64,000 nucleotides of DNA from Pseudomonas putida (GCF_001976065.1 NZ_MNAH01000004.1:436519-500518); one strand, 5' to 3'; numbered from the stretch's first letter, positions 1 to 9,089 are shown. Program-made: numbers and translations. Notes: generated by a model from the letters alone, not told the origin.

Positions 1-1
1 G

Positions 2-1285
2 AGCTGGAACGGCATGGTCAAGTTGACCATGCTGGAGCGCTTCGGCAGCCTGAGCTGGATGAACGATTGGGCCGGCACACCGTTCCAGAACACCTACCTG
101 GTGCGTAAACCGCGCATGGACGCGGCGTTCATCGGGCAAGACGCGAGCGGTGCGGAAACCGGCCTCAATGCCATCTATCAGGAACGTGTCAGCGCGCTGG
201 GCGCCAGCTTCGCCAGCAACGCCCTGGTGTGCAAACACATCAAGAACCCGGCCAACGCCTGGGCAGAGATGCTGCGCAACGATGACGGTGGCATCAGCCA
301 CTTCAGCGGCAGTTTCGAAGGCGTGGCCAATATCGAATTCAAATTGCAGCGCATCCGCGAGCAATTGAGCGAATGCCTCGAAGGCCTGACCACCCACGGC
401 CTGAGCACTTGGTACCACGCTGACGACGACAGCGCCGCAGCCGCCAAGAAAGCCAAGGCGCAAATGATTCTGACGGGCCTGGGCCGTCGTCCGGCGGTGC
501 TCGGTGAGTTGATCGATCAACTCGACATACCGAGCGAAGAGGTGCGCGACCTGTACCTCAGCGGCGTGTACGAAACCGATGACGAGCCGGTCGCGCAAGA
601 CGAACCGGTCGCCCCGACACCGAGCCAGAGCCTGTATGGCAACGACGCCGGTTTCGATTTCGATTTCAGTGACGACCTGAGCCATGAAGCGCCGGTCAGC
701 AGTAAAACCGGCACCCCGGCGCCCGAGTTGCAAAGCAATGAACACCGTTTTGCCAAAGCGGCCTTCAAGGCCTGGATCGCACACCTTCGTGAACTGACCA
801 CCCGGCAAAGCCTGCTGAACCTGCTGGGGCTGGAAAAGCCCTTGCTGGAAGCGGTGGTCGATGAACTGATCACCGCCGGCTATCGCCAGGACTTGCCGGG
901 GCAACTGAGCCGCGCCGTCCTCAAGCGAGCACAAAGTGGCGCGCGGCGCGATCAACTGGTCGAGCGCCAGGTACTGGAAGTGCAACGTGTACTGCGCGAT
1001 TTCGTGTCCTGGTTCGGCTACCTCCAGACGCCGGTGAACGAGCGTCCAAACAGCCGCACCGGCGCCAAGGCACCATTGTTTTCGTTCTACACCGACATTG
1101 GCCCGGGGCAAGTCCCCGTGCTGCCGGCGCAACCGTCGAATCAGGCACAGCGGTATCTGGGCGACTGGCTCTCGGGCCTGGCCTACATCACGCAGGACAA
1201 TGCCGGCCATGGTGCCGGACGTGAAATCACCCCTGAACAGAATGAACGGCTGGGCCAAGTGCTCACAGCCTTCGTAGCGAGATAA
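2..1285 (+). CDS. SrfC-like putative virulence factor, C-terminal part (gene begins before window)
   Basis: The frame is open to the left edge, so this is the last ~427 residues of a longer protein. The pattern NDDGGI followed by a helical stretch, and the WLRKP-like YLVRKP near the start, resemble the C-terminal half of the SrfC family (putative bacterial virulence factor, roughly 800-900 residues, with a P-loop GTPase-like region that would lie outside the window). An acidic linker around residues 190-235 separates two helical regions. It ends 3 bp before the next start, so it is the upstream cistron of a long operon. An SrfB-type partner would be expected just upstream. The family call is from remembered pattern; the molecular function is unknown. 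Confidence 0.62.
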   Translation, partial: SWNGMVKLTMLERFGSLSWMNDWAGTPFQNTYLVRKPRMDAAFIGQDASGAETGLNAIYQERVSALGASFASNALVCKHIKNPANAWAEMLRNDDGGISHFSGSFEGVANIEFKLQRIREQLSECLEGLTTHGLSTWYHADDDSAAAAKKAKAQMILTGLGRRPAVLGELIDQLDIPSEEVRDLYLSGVYETDDEPVAQDEPVAPTPSQSLYGNDAGFDFDFSDDLSHEAPVSSKTGTPAPELQSNEHRFAKAAFKAWIAHLRELTTRQSLLNLLGLEKPLLEAVVDELITAGYRQDLPGQLSRAVLKRAQSGARRDQLVERQVLEVQRVLRDFVSWFGYLQTPVNERPNSRTGAKAPLFSFYTDIGPGQVPVLPAQPSNQAQRYLGDWLSGLAYITQDNAGHGAGREITPEQNERLGQVLTAFVAR

Positions 1286-1288
1286 GCA

Positions 1289-2311
1289 ATGCCCATTCGT
1301 GTCGACCTGCTCGCGTTAGAGCCCAATGTGCCTGGCCAGGCCCGCCTCACTGTAAAGAAATGGCAGGGTGGCGAGGAACAGCTGGAGTTTTCCATTCAGC
1401 GTAACCAGGACGGTTTTTATCTCCAGGACCACAAGGCCTGGAGCAACAATCCGTTCTGGTTCAAGGTCTCGCGTTTCAATCTTGCCACCAGTGGCGAAGC
1501 CCTGGAAACGCAGGTCGGCCCGGTCGTGGTCGACCCGCTGCTGGAAGGCGGCGCCAACTCGCAATTCCAGATCGAACTGCGCGAACAGAACCACGGACAT
1601 GCCGATAAAGGCGTGGTTCGCCCAGGCGTTGGCTTGCTGCCGTCCACGGCCGGCGGCCAGACGCGCTCGACCTACGGCGGCGCGGAACTGACGGCGCCGA
1701 GCGTACCGGCACCGGATGTCCCGGAGATCCCGGATCTACCTGAACTGGTCCTGTCCACCGCCGAGCCCGAACTGGAGTTGGAGTCGGTGCTCACCGAGCC
1801 CGCCTACACGCCGCCTCCCCCACCGGTGAAGAAAAGCAACAAAGGCCTGATCGGTCTGTTGATTGTGGTGTTGCTGCTGGCAGCGGGCGCCGGATTCTGG
1901 TTCTACCAACGCACCCCGGCCCCTGCGGTTGCAGCCACTGCCGCCACACCCGCCAGCGCCGACCCTCAAGCCTGCACCCTCGACAGCATGAACAGCCTGC
2001 CCGAGTTGACCTTCGTCCAGACCTGCATCAAGGCCGCACCCGACAGCGCCAAGTTGCTGGAGATCATCAACCAGGCCAAGGCCGGTAAACACTGCGGCGT
2101 CGCCCAGCGCCTGTACGCCAACCGTGCCCAGGCCGGTGACGCGCTGATCGCCAACGCCTATGCCCGCGAATACGACCCTAAATACCTGAAGGCCAGCGAG
2201 TGCTTCCCGGCCGCGGACAACGCCACCGCCGCCTACTGGTATGAAACCATCCTCACCCAGGACCCGAACAACGCCGAAGCCAAACAGCGTTTCGAGGAGT
2301 TGCAGAAGTGA
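1289..2311 (+). CDS. Single-pass inner-membrane protein of the Srf/Tag-like operon
   Basis: 340 residues. A soluble N-terminal domain (about 1-120) is followed by a proline/glutamate-rich linker, one transmembrane helix near residues 185-207 preceded by lysines (KKSNK), and a ~130-residue C-terminal domain. Positive charges before the helix suggest N-in/C-out topology. The outer domain has four cysteines (in QACTL, QTCIK, KHCGV, SECFP), consistent with two periplasmic disulfides, and looks helical, like a short Sel1/TPR repeat unit. Its position between the SrfC-like gene and the vWA gene makes it a candidate SrfA counterpart, but I do not recognise it by sequence. It overlaps the next ATG by one base. 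Confidence 0.7.
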   Translation: MPIRVDLLALEPNVPGQARLTVKKWQGGEEQLEFSIQRNQDGFYLQDHKAWSNNPFWFKVSRFNLATSGEALETQVGPVVVDPLLEGGANSQFQIELREQNHGHADKGVVRPGVGLLPSTAGGQTRSTYGGAELTAPSVPAPDVPEIPDLPELVLSTAEPELELESVLTEPAYTPPPPPVKKSNKGLIGLLIVVLLLAAGAGFWFYQRTPAPAVAATAATPASADPQACTLDSMNSLPELTFVQTCIKAAPDSAKLLEIINQAKAGKHCGVAQRLYANRAQAGDALIANAYAREYDPKYLKASECFPAADNATAAYWYETILTQDPNNAEAKQRFEELQK

Positions 2312-4302
2312 TGCGCTCACCCCTGAGTCGATTCCTGCTGAGCGGTGCCGCCTTGCTCGCGCTGTGCATCAGCCCGCTGTCCCAGGCCGATGACAAACCG
2401 CTGATCCAGGCCGGTAAGAAAACCCTGTTCCAGCGCGTGCTGACCACACCGGGCTGCAAAATCAGCCCGACGGCGGGTGGTGCCGAGGGTGACGCACAAC
2501 CGGTCTTCAGCCGCTTCTATGTGTACGAACGTGCGCAAGCGAAGAACGCCGAATGGCTGAAAGTCGGCCCCGACAGCTACGGCAAAACCATTGGCTGGCT
2601 GCCTGCCAGTTGCACCACCGACTGGAAGATGCAGCTGACACTGGCCTTCACCAACCCGGCCAACCGCGACCGGTTGCTGTTCTTCAAGGACCGCGCCACC
2701 GTCGAAGGCATCCTTGATGCACCGGACCCGGTCAGCAAAGTCGCGCCGCTGCGGGCCACACTGAAAAAAGGCCAGCAAGCACCGGGCGTGCTGGCTGAAG
2801 AACCGGAGTACTTCGTCGACCTGCAAAAGCAGTTCTACCTGCTACCGGTGCTCAGTGGCGAAGAGGTCATGACCGAAAGCGGCTTCCGCACGCGCCTGCT
2901 CAACGTCGCCTCCGTCAGCAAGCCGGATGACAAAAACGCCAAGGGCGGTGCTGCAACCAGCGCTGCCGGCAGCAAGGAAGCCGAAGAGAAAAAGGCCAAC
3001 CAGCTGAAGGAATTCAGTGCGGCCGTAGTATTTGTCATCGACTCGACGATTTCGATGGACCCCTACATCGATCGCACCCGCGAGGCGATCCGCAAGGTTT
3101 ACCAGAAGATCGAAGCGCAGAATCTCGGCAAGCAGGTCAAATTCGGCCTGGTGGCTTTCCGTTCCAATACCCAGGCAGTGCCGGGGCTGGAATACACCAC
3201 CAAAATGTACGCCGACCCTACCAAGGTGAAAGACAGCGCCGACTTTTTCGCCAAGATCGCTGACCTCAAGCAGGCCACCGTGTCGAGCAGCAGCTTCGAT
3301 GAAGACTCGTTTGCTGGCGTCATGGAGAGCATCGACAAGGTCGATTGGACTCAATTCGGCGCGCGCTACGTGGTGCTGATCACCGATGCGGGCGCCATAG
3401 AAGGCGACGACAAGCTGTCGAAGACCGGTTTGAGCGCCGCGCAGGTGCGCATGGAAGCCGCCAATCCGGGCGTGGCGATTTACACCCTGCACTTGAAAAC
3501 CCCGGCCGGGGCCAAGGACCACGCCAAGGCGCAGGCGCAGTACCAGAACCTGTCGACCTACCCGGGCACCAACACCTCGCTGTACTACCCGGTGAACGCT
3601 GGCGATGTGCAGGAATTCGGGCGCAAGGTGGACGCCCTGGCCGGGGCGATCACTACACAGGTCAAAGCCGCCTACATGGGCGAAGACGCCATCGGCAGCG
3701 CGGCGAACGCCAAGCAGGACCCGGCCGAGAAGAAAATGCTCGAAGACGCGGCGCTGATCGGCCATGCCATGCAACTCGCCTATCTCGGCGAGAAGACCAA
3801 CAGCAAGGCCCCGCCGGTGTTCAAGGCGTGGATCACCGACCGCGACCTGATCAAGCAGAACATCCCGACCACCGATGTGCGGGTGCTGCTGACCAAATCG
3901 CAGCTCAGCGATTTGAGCGACGTGATGAAAAAAATCCTCGATGCCGCCAACGAAGGCCTGATTTCACCCACGGAAATGTTCGATCGCCTGCGCACAGTGG
4001 CGGCGACCATGGGCGCCGATCCCAATCAGCTCAAGCAAAACAGTAACGCCAAACTGGCGGACATGGGCGTGCTCGGCGAGTACCTCGAAGACCTGCCCTA
4101 CCAGAGTGAAGTGCTGAACCTGGATGAAGAGACCTGGAAGAGCTGGGACGGTCTGGCGCAAGAGAAATTCATCCGCACGCTGAACACCAAACTGCGGCAT
4201 TACCAGCGTTACAACGCCGATGTCGACCGTTGGGTGGCTTTAGCCAAGGACAGCGATGCGCGGGACAACGTGTACCCCGTGCCACTCGAAATGATGCCTT
4301 AA
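2311..4302 (+). CDS. Secreted vWA-domain protein resembling the periplasmic part of PpkA
   Basis: About 663 residues. A signal peptide (residues 1 to ~26, ending near SQA-DD) directs it to the periplasm. After an N-terminal domain of ~200 residues comes a von Willebrand A domain from about 235 to 450, with a MIDAS-like VFVIDSTISM at ~240 (DxTxS instead of DxSxS) and LITDAG further on. The C-terminal ~200 residues are helical. The vWA part resembles what I recall of the extracytoplasmic domain of the T6SS kinase PpkA, but no kinase domain is present. An in-frame GTG lies directly before the ATG at 2311; the GAGGAG at ~2295 could serve either. It is translationally coupled to the preceding gene and followed after 10 bp by the ABC ATPase. 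Confidence 0.75.
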   Translation: MRSPLSRFLLSGAALLALCISPLSQADDKPLIQAGKKTLFQRVLTTPGCKISPTAGGAEGDAQPVFSRFYVYERAQAKNAEWLKVGPDSYGKTIGWLPASCTTDWKMQLTLAFTNPANRDRLLFFKDRATVEGILDAPDPVSKVAPLRATLKKGQQAPGVLAEEPEYFVDLQKQFYLLPVLSGEEVMTESGFRTRLLNVASVSKPDDKNAKGGAATSAAGSKEAEEKKANQLKEFSAAVVFVIDSTISMDPYIDRTREAIRKVYQKIEAQNLGKQVKFGLVAFRSNTQAVPGLEYTTKMYADPTKVKDSADFFAKIADLKQATVSSSSFDEDSFAGVMESIDKVDWTQFGARYVVLITDAGAIEGDDKLSKTGLSAAQVRMEAANPGVAIYTLHLKTPAGAKDHAKAQAQYQNLSTYPGTNTSLYYPVNAGDVQEFGRKVDALAGAITTQVKAAYMGEDAIGSAANAKQDPAEKKMLEDAALIGHAMQLAYLGEKTNSKAPPVFKAWITDRDLIKQNIPTTDVRVLLTKSQLSDLSDVMKKILDAANEGLISPTEMFDRLRTVAATMGADPNQLKQNSNAKLADMGVLGEYLEDLPYQSEVLNLDEETWKSWDGLAQEKFIRTLNTKLRHYQRYNADVDRWVALAKDSDARDNVYPVPLEMMP

Positions 4303-4312
4303 CGAGACGCTG

Positions 4313-5014
4313 ATGCTCGATATCAAGAACCTGCTGGTGCGCCGTGGTGAAGGCGCGCTGGCTCATCACGTACGCCTGCCGCATTTGCAGGTCGGTGCCG
4401 GGGAAATCCTCGCCATCACCGGTGAAAGCGGCAGCGGCAAAAGCACGTTGCTCGAAGCCATCGGCCTGTTACTCGCGCCGGTGGAACTCGAGCGCTTTCG
4501 GCTGGGCGCGGCGCACGCTCAAGATATCGCCCATCTGCTGGCGACTGACGACCAGCCTGCTCTTGCAGCGGTGCGTTCACGACATCTGGGCTTCATTTTG
4601 CAGAGCGGCGGCTTGCTGCCGTTCCTGAGCGTGCGCGACAACATCAGCCTGCCGCGTCGCTTGCTCGGCATGTCGACCAAGAGCGAGCACATCGACCACG
4701 CCGTTGACGTGTTGCGCCTGCAAGGGTTGCTGGATAAACAACCGCAGGCCTTGTCGATCGGCGAACGCCAGCGCGTGGCCTGCGTTCGGGCAATTGCCCA
4801 TGAACCGTTGCTGCTGTTGGCCGACGAGCCGACCGCCGCGCTCGACCCTCACAGTGCCCGGCGTTTGTTCGAGTTGCTGCTGAGCCTGGTGTCCAGCATG
4901 GGTCTTAGTGCACTCATTGTGTCCCATGACTGGGCCTTGCTGAAGGATTTCGGCTTACCTCGTCTCGGCGCTATCAGCCATCAGGGAGAGACTCTGTTTG
5001 AACCGATGGATTGA
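4313..5014 (+). CDS. ABC transporter ATP-binding protein, LolD/TagT-like
   Basis: 233 residues with all ABC ATPase signatures: Walker A GESGSGKST at ~37, signature LSIGERQRV at ~147 (LSIGE instead of LSGGQ), Walker B LLLLADEPTAALD at ~166 and the switch histidine in SHDW at ~203. Size and motifs fit the MacB/LolD group, whose members couple ATP hydrolysis to a four-helix permease acting on periplasmic partners rather than to solute import. The next gene is that permease and overlaps it by 17 bp. Beside an FGE-domain protein and a lipoprotein, this pair looks like TagT-TagS of the type VI threonine-phosphorylation pathway. That assignment is by context. Confidence 0.85.
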   Translation: MLDIKNLLVRRGEGALAHHVRLPHLQVGAGEILAITGESGSGKSTLLEAIGLLLAPVELERFRLGAAHAQDIAHLLATDDQPALAAVRSRHLGFILQSGGLLPFLSVRDNISLPRRLLGMSTKSEHIDHAVDVLRLQGLLDKQPQALSIGERQRVACVRAIAHEPLLLLADEPTAALDPHSARRLFELLLSLVSSMGLSALIVSHDWALLKDFGLPRLGAISHQGETLFEPMD

Positions 5015-6221
5015 TCGCTTGCGCCTGCTGGGCTCACTGGCGCTGCAAGACCTCTGGCACGACCGCAAGGTCTCGCTGTGCATCGCCGCCTCCCTGGTGG
5101 CGGTGATTGCCCCGTTGTTGCTGCTGTTCGGGCTCAAGCACGGGGTGGTCAGCCAGTTGCAGGACGAACTGCTGCGCGACCCGCGCAACCTTGAAGTGAA
5201 GATGCTCAGCAACGGCAACTACGACACGGCCTGGATCGAGCGTTTGCGCCAGCGCCCCGAAACCGGTTTTGCCCTCGGCCAGACCCGCTCGCTCAATACC
5301 CAGGCTGATCTAGTGATCGGCATGCAACGTTTTGTCGAAGGAGCGGAAATCATCGCCACCGAGCCGGGCGACCCACAACTGAACCTGGCGTCACTCAACC
5401 CCGTCGGCAATCAAGTGATCCTCAGCGCCAGTGCAGCACAACGCTTGCAGGCCAAGGTCGGCGACAGCGTGCAGCTGCGCGCCTTGCGTCGCCTGGAAGG
5501 GGTCAATGAACGCGGCGAGATGACGCTGACGGTACTGGCCGTGCTCGACGGTGCCCGCTTCGGTCGCGCGGCCGGGTTTGTCGCCCCGCCGCTGCTGCTG
5601 GACCTGGAACGCTTTCGCGACGGTTATCAGGTCATCGGGTTCGGTGTGACCACCGGCAAGCCTCAGGGTAATCTACAACCACTGTATGCCCGCGCCCGCG
5701 TGTATGCGCGCAACATCGATCAGGTCGCGCCGCTGGAACACTGGCTCAACGAACAGCACATCGAAACGTCTAGCCGGCTGGCTGACATCGATAACGTCAA
5801 AGCCATCAACCATGTGCTGGGGCTGATCTTCGGTGTAATCGCCATGGCGGCGCTGATCGGCTGCGTGGCGTCAATGGTCGGGGCGTTCCTGGCCAACATC
5901 GACCGTAAACGCAAAAGCCTGGCAGTCCTGCGCCTGCTGGGTTTCAAGCGCCGGGCCGTCGGCGGTTTTGTGGTCCTGCAAGCGCTGGTGCTGAGCCTGG
6001 CCGGCTACATTGGCGGGCTGGGGTTTTATGCCGTGGGCAGTCATTTGTTCGACTACTTGCTCGGCAGCAGCCAGACCACCGGCACCTTCGTTTGCCACAT
6101 CACTGTCTGGCATGGCCTGGCCGCCCTGCTCCTGACCTTTTTGGTCGCTGCACTGGTGGCCATGATCGGCGCCCTGCGAGCGATCAACATCCAACCTGCG
6201 GAGAGTCTGCGTGAGCTATAA
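4998..6221 (+). CDS. ABC transporter permease, FtsX/LolE/TagS-like
   Basis: 407 residues, starting with TTG inside the end of the ATPase gene, a sign of translational coupling. One hydrophobic helix near 25-47 is followed by a ~220-residue periplasmic domain and three C-terminal transmembrane helices (about 275-300, 320-345 and 370-395). This is the MacB/FtsX architecture shared by LolC/E and TagS. The final helix is followed by a short cytoplasmic tail with AESLREL, typical of the family. With the ATPase it probably forms a mechanotransmission-type complex signalling to the periplasmic FGE protein and lipoprotein encoded next. Confidence 0.85.
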   Translation: MNRWIDRLRLLGSLALQDLWHDRKVSLCIAASLVAVIAPLLLLFGLKHGVVSQLQDELLRDPRNLEVKMLSNGNYDTAWIERLRQRPETGFALGQTRSLNTQADLVIGMQRFVEGAEIIATEPGDPQLNLASLNPVGNQVILSASAAQRLQAKVGDSVQLRALRRLEGVNERGEMTLTVLAVLDGARFGRAAGFVAPPLLLDLERFRDGYQVIGFGVTTGKPQGNLQPLYARARVYARNIDQVAPLEHWLNEQHIETSSRLADIDNVKAINHVLGLIFGVIAMAALIGCVASMVGAFLANIDRKRKSLAVLRLLGFKRRAVGGFVVLQALVLSLAGYIGGLGFYAVGSHLFDYLLGSSQTTGTFVCHITVWHGLAALLLTFLVAALVAMIGALRAINIQPAESLREL

Positions 6222-7755
6222 ACGTTTTGGCTTGCTGTTACCCCTGACCCTCGGCTACTTGCTCGACGCCTCGGCGGCGGGCTGGGAAGAGAAGTATTAC
6301 AACCCGATGCCCGAGGCTGGCGACGTCGTGCTGCCGATGCCCTGCGAAGGCTCGATGGTGTTTCGCAAGGTGTTCATTCCGGTCACCGGTCCGCTGGATG
6401 ACTACCCGATCAACATCGGTCAGGACGGTGCGGAATACGGCTATGTCGAACAGACCCGGCCAACATTCATCGCTGGCAGTTTCACCGGGGCCAAGAACGA
6501 CAAATCCCGCTACTACCTGATGGCCAAGTACGAGATGAGTCAGTTGCAATACGCCGCGCTGACCGAAGCAACCTGCCCCACCGCCGCCACCAAGATGCGC
6601 TTGCCGCAAACGTCGGTGAGCTGGGTGCAAGCCATCGACGCCGCCGACAAGTACAACCTGTGGCTGCGCAAAAATGCCGCCGGCAAGCTGCCCAAGGAAG
6701 ACGGTGCGCTAGGCTTCCTGCGCCTGCCCACCGAAGTCGAATGGGAGTTCGCCGCGCGCGGCGGGCTTGAAGTCAGTGCCGCTGAATTTCGCGATACGCA
6801 CTACCCGATGCCGGAAGGCATCAATGCCTACGAGTGGTTCGCCGGGGCGCAATCGTCCAACGGCAAAGTACAATTGAGCGGACTGCAAAAGCCCAATCCG
6901 CTGGGCTTGCATGACATGCTCGGTAACGTCAACGAAATGATGTTCGAGCCGTTTCGCCTGAACAAACTCGACCGCCAGCATGGTCAGGCCGGCGGCTATG
7001 TCGTGCGTGGCGGCAATTACCTGACGGCGCAGGCCGACCTGCGTACGGCATTGCGTCAGGAAGAGCCGTATTACAACGCCGAAGGTCAGGTGAAAAACAA
7101 AACCACCGGCCTGCGACTGGTACTGGTCTCCCCGACCCTCACCTCTCGCGAAAGGGTTGCCAGTATCGAAAGCAGCTGGAAGAAACTCGGCACCGGCAGC
7201 AAGGAAGCCGAATCCGCCGATAAAGGCACCGTGCAATCCCTGAACAACCTCGCCTCGGGCGTCGAAGACAAAGCGCTCAAGGAAAAGCTCCAGGCCCTGG
7301 AAAACCTGCTGCGCGCCAGCAACCAGCAGCAGGAAGAAACCCGCGACCAGGCGATCCGCGCCAGCCTCAACCTGGGTGCGTTCCTGTGCACCAAGATGCT
7401 CGACGACGGCCAGTACGTGGACTTCCTGCAAAAGAACTACAAGCTCAATTGCGAAGGCGCGGACAAAGACGCCAGTTGCGATATGCGTAAAGGAAAGCTC
7501 GAGGAGCAAAAGGATCGCCTGCACAAACTCAGCCGTTACTACGCCAGCAGCCTGGTGGAATCGGCTACCTTGTACGGCCAGCCACTGCTTGAAACACAAG
7601 TCCCGGTAATGGAAGAAATCCTCACCCGTAACAAACAGCTGCAAGACCTGAAACCTTACTTGCGCACCCACTGGGCCAATCAGAAAGCGTTTCTGCAAAA
7701 GCAGAGAATCGATACTGAAGCCTGGTTGAACAGCTGCAAAACCGTCAGTCAATAA
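6211..7755 (+). CDS. Periplasmic FGE/SUMF1-domain protein, TagR-like
   Basis: 514 residues from a GTG start that overlaps the permease gene. An N-terminal signal peptide (to about residue 23, DASAAGW) is followed by a formylglycine-generating-enzyme-like fold at ~85-305, marked by KYEMSQLQYAAL, RLPTEVEWEFAARGG, LGNVNEM and VVRGGNYLT. I do not see the paired catalytic cysteines of true formylglycine-generating enzymes, so it is probably a binding module, as in TagR of the H1 type VI system. The C-terminal ~200 residues are strongly helical and contain three cysteines. The neighbours (ABC pair before, lipoprotein after) match a TagQRST-type arrangement. Confidence 0.8.
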   Translation: MSYKRFGLLLPLTLGYLLDASAAGWEEKYYNPMPEAGDVVLPMPCEGSMVFRKVFIPVTGPLDDYPINIGQDGAEYGYVEQTRPTFIAGSFTGAKNDKSRYYLMAKYEMSQLQYAALTEATCPTAATKMRLPQTSVSWVQAIDAADKYNLWLRKNAAGKLPKEDGALGFLRLPTEVEWEFAARGGLEVSAAEFRDTHYPMPEGINAYEWFAGAQSSNGKVQLSGLQKPNPLGLHDMLGNVNEMMFEPFRLNKLDRQHGQAGGYVVRGGNYLTAQADLRTALRQEEPYYNAEGQVKNKTTGLRLVLVSPTLTSRERVASIESSWKKLGTGSKEAESADKGTVQSLNNLASGVEDKALKEKLQALENLLRASNQQQEETRDQAIRASLNLGAFLCTKMLDDGQYVDFLQKNYKLNCEGADKDASCDMRKGKLEEQKDRLHKLSRYYASSLVESATLYGQPLLETQVPVMEEILTRNKQLQDLKPYLRTHWANQKAFLQKQRIDTEAWLNSCKTVSQ

Positions 7756-7789
7756 CAACGCGTCAACACCGTTACGTAGGAGTTTCACC

Positions 7790-8521
7790 ATGTCGCGCAG
7801 CCTTTGGACTCGCTTCAAGCTACAGATCGCTTTCGTAGTCGCCGGCAGCCTGCTAATGACCGGATGCGCCAACACTGGCAGCTCTATGCTCGGCGAAGGC
7901 GACGGTGCCGACCCGCGCCTGACCCAAGGCAATGACGCAGAGTTCTTCAGCAAGTCCGGATACCAGGCCTGCGCCGTTGGCGCCGGTGTGGGCATCCTCG
8001 CTTGTGCGCTGTCCAACAGCAGCAACAAAACCGTGTGCGTCATCGCCGCCGGCATTACCGCGTGCGGCGTGGCCATGGGCGCGAACTATTACCTGGATCA
8101 ACGTCGCGCCGAATACGCCGACACCACCACCCGTTTGGCGAAGATGAACAGCGACGTCGAACAAGACACGCAGAAGGTGATCGCCCGTACCGCGACCGCT
8201 CAGCAAGTGATCAAAGATGATCAGGCACAAATCGCCCAGATCAAAAAGGACATCGCCAACAAAAGAGTCGACAAGAGCCAAGCTCAGGCGCAAATCGCCG
8301 GGATCGATTCGGACATCGCGCGCCTGCGTAAAGACCTGGCCAACATGCGTACCAAAGTCACCGAGTACCGCAAAGTGGCAGACGCCGAGCGTTCACAAGG
8401 TAGCAGCGCCGAGATCAGGCAGGTGGACATGAACATTCAGAGAATGAACCAGAAAGTCGTCAGCCTGCAGAAGGAAGTCGACGCTCTGTACAGCCAACGC
8501 TCCGCAATCACACTGGGCTAA
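7790..8521 (+). CDS. Coiled-coil outer-membrane lipoprotein, TagQ-like by position
   Basis: 243 residues. The lipobox LLMTGC places the lipidated cysteine at residue 26, and Ala at +2 favours outer-membrane sorting. Residues ~60-105 form a small-residue-rich hydrophobic hairpin (GAGVGILACAL, ITACGVAMGA) resembling a glycine zipper. From ~110 to the end the protein is a long charged heptad-rich coiled coil. AGGAG lies 8 bp before the ATG. Directly downstream of the FGE protein it occupies the slot of TagQ, the lipoprotein that anchors TagR. This is inference from order and class; I cannot confirm sequence homology. Confidence 0.75.
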   Translation: MSRSLWTRFKLQIAFVVAGSLLMTGCANTGSSMLGEGDGADPRLTQGNDAEFFSKSGYQACAVGAGVGILACALSNSSNKTVCVIAAGITACGVAMGANYYLDQRRAEYADTTTRLAKMNSDVEQDTQKVIARTATAQQVIKDDQAQIAQIKKDIANKRVDKSQAQAQIAGIDSDIARLRKDLANMRTKVTEYRKVADAERSQGSSAEIRQVDMNIQRMNQKVVSLQKEVDALYSQRSAITLG

Positions 8522-8525
8522 GCGC

Positions 8526-9032
8526 ATGACACTACGACAACTGATAGTCATCACTGCCGTCCTGGGCCTGAGCGGTTGCGCGACCCAGCCCGGCGAGTGC
8601 GATGCGACCAATCGCGACAGCAGCATGCTGACCAAGATGAACTGCGACTACTCCGGTGGTTACAGCGATCAGGTCAAGCAGAAGGAACAGACTCTGAGCG
8701 AGTCCCGTCAGCAAAACGCAATGTTCCATCAGGTGTACGAGAACATTCAGGCCCAGCAGCTCAGCACCAAGACCGATCTGGCCAGCCAGCAGAAATCCCA
8801 GGCGGCGCTGAATCAGTCGCTGGCGCAACTGCTGAACTCGCTCAAGGCTCGGCGTGGCAATGAAGCCCAGGTGCAGAAGCAGATTGCCGATCTCGAGAAG
8901 CAGCTCAAGGCTTCGCAAGCGGCGCCAACAACCAAATCAACACCCGCGACACTGGCGGCCAAGCAACAAGAGCTGAAAGCGTTGCAGAAGAAGGTCAATC
9001 AGCTGCAATTCAGCCTCGGCTACGAAGAGTAA
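8526..9032 (+). CDS. Second coiled-coil lipoprotein of the operon
   Basis: 168 residues. The signal sequence ends in the lipobox GLSGC with the lipidated cysteine at residue 18. A short Cys-containing segment (GECDATN, MNCDY) precedes a continuous coiled coil rich in Q, K and E from ~50 to the C-terminus. It starts 4 bp after the previous gene and shares its architecture, so the two may form a hetero-oligomer at the outer membrane. A hairpin with a T run follows its stop. No function can be assigned from sequence. Confidence 0.72.
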   Translation: MTLRQLIVITAVLGLSGCATQPGECDATNRDSSMLTKMNCDYSGGYSDQVKQKEQTLSESRQQNAMFHQVYENIQAQQLSTKTDLASQQKSQAALNQSLAQLLNSLKARRGNEAQVQKQIADLEKQLKASQAAPTTKSTPATLAAKQQELKALQKKVNQLQFSLGYEE

Positions 9033-9043
9033 CTTTTCACCCC

Positions 9044-9075
9044 GCAGGGCATCCCGACGGATGCCTGCACTTTTT
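9044..9075 (+). terminator. Hairpin with T run between the second lipoprotein and the second vWA gene
   Basis: GCAGGGCATC and GGATGCCTGC form an imperfect ~10-bp stem around a short loop (9044-9069), followed by TTTTT at 9071-9075. It has the form of a rho-independent terminator. As it sits inside an otherwise continuous operon, it may act as an attenuator that lowers expression of the last gene. Confidence 0.6.
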
Positions 9076-9089
9076 CAGGAATCGTCGTC

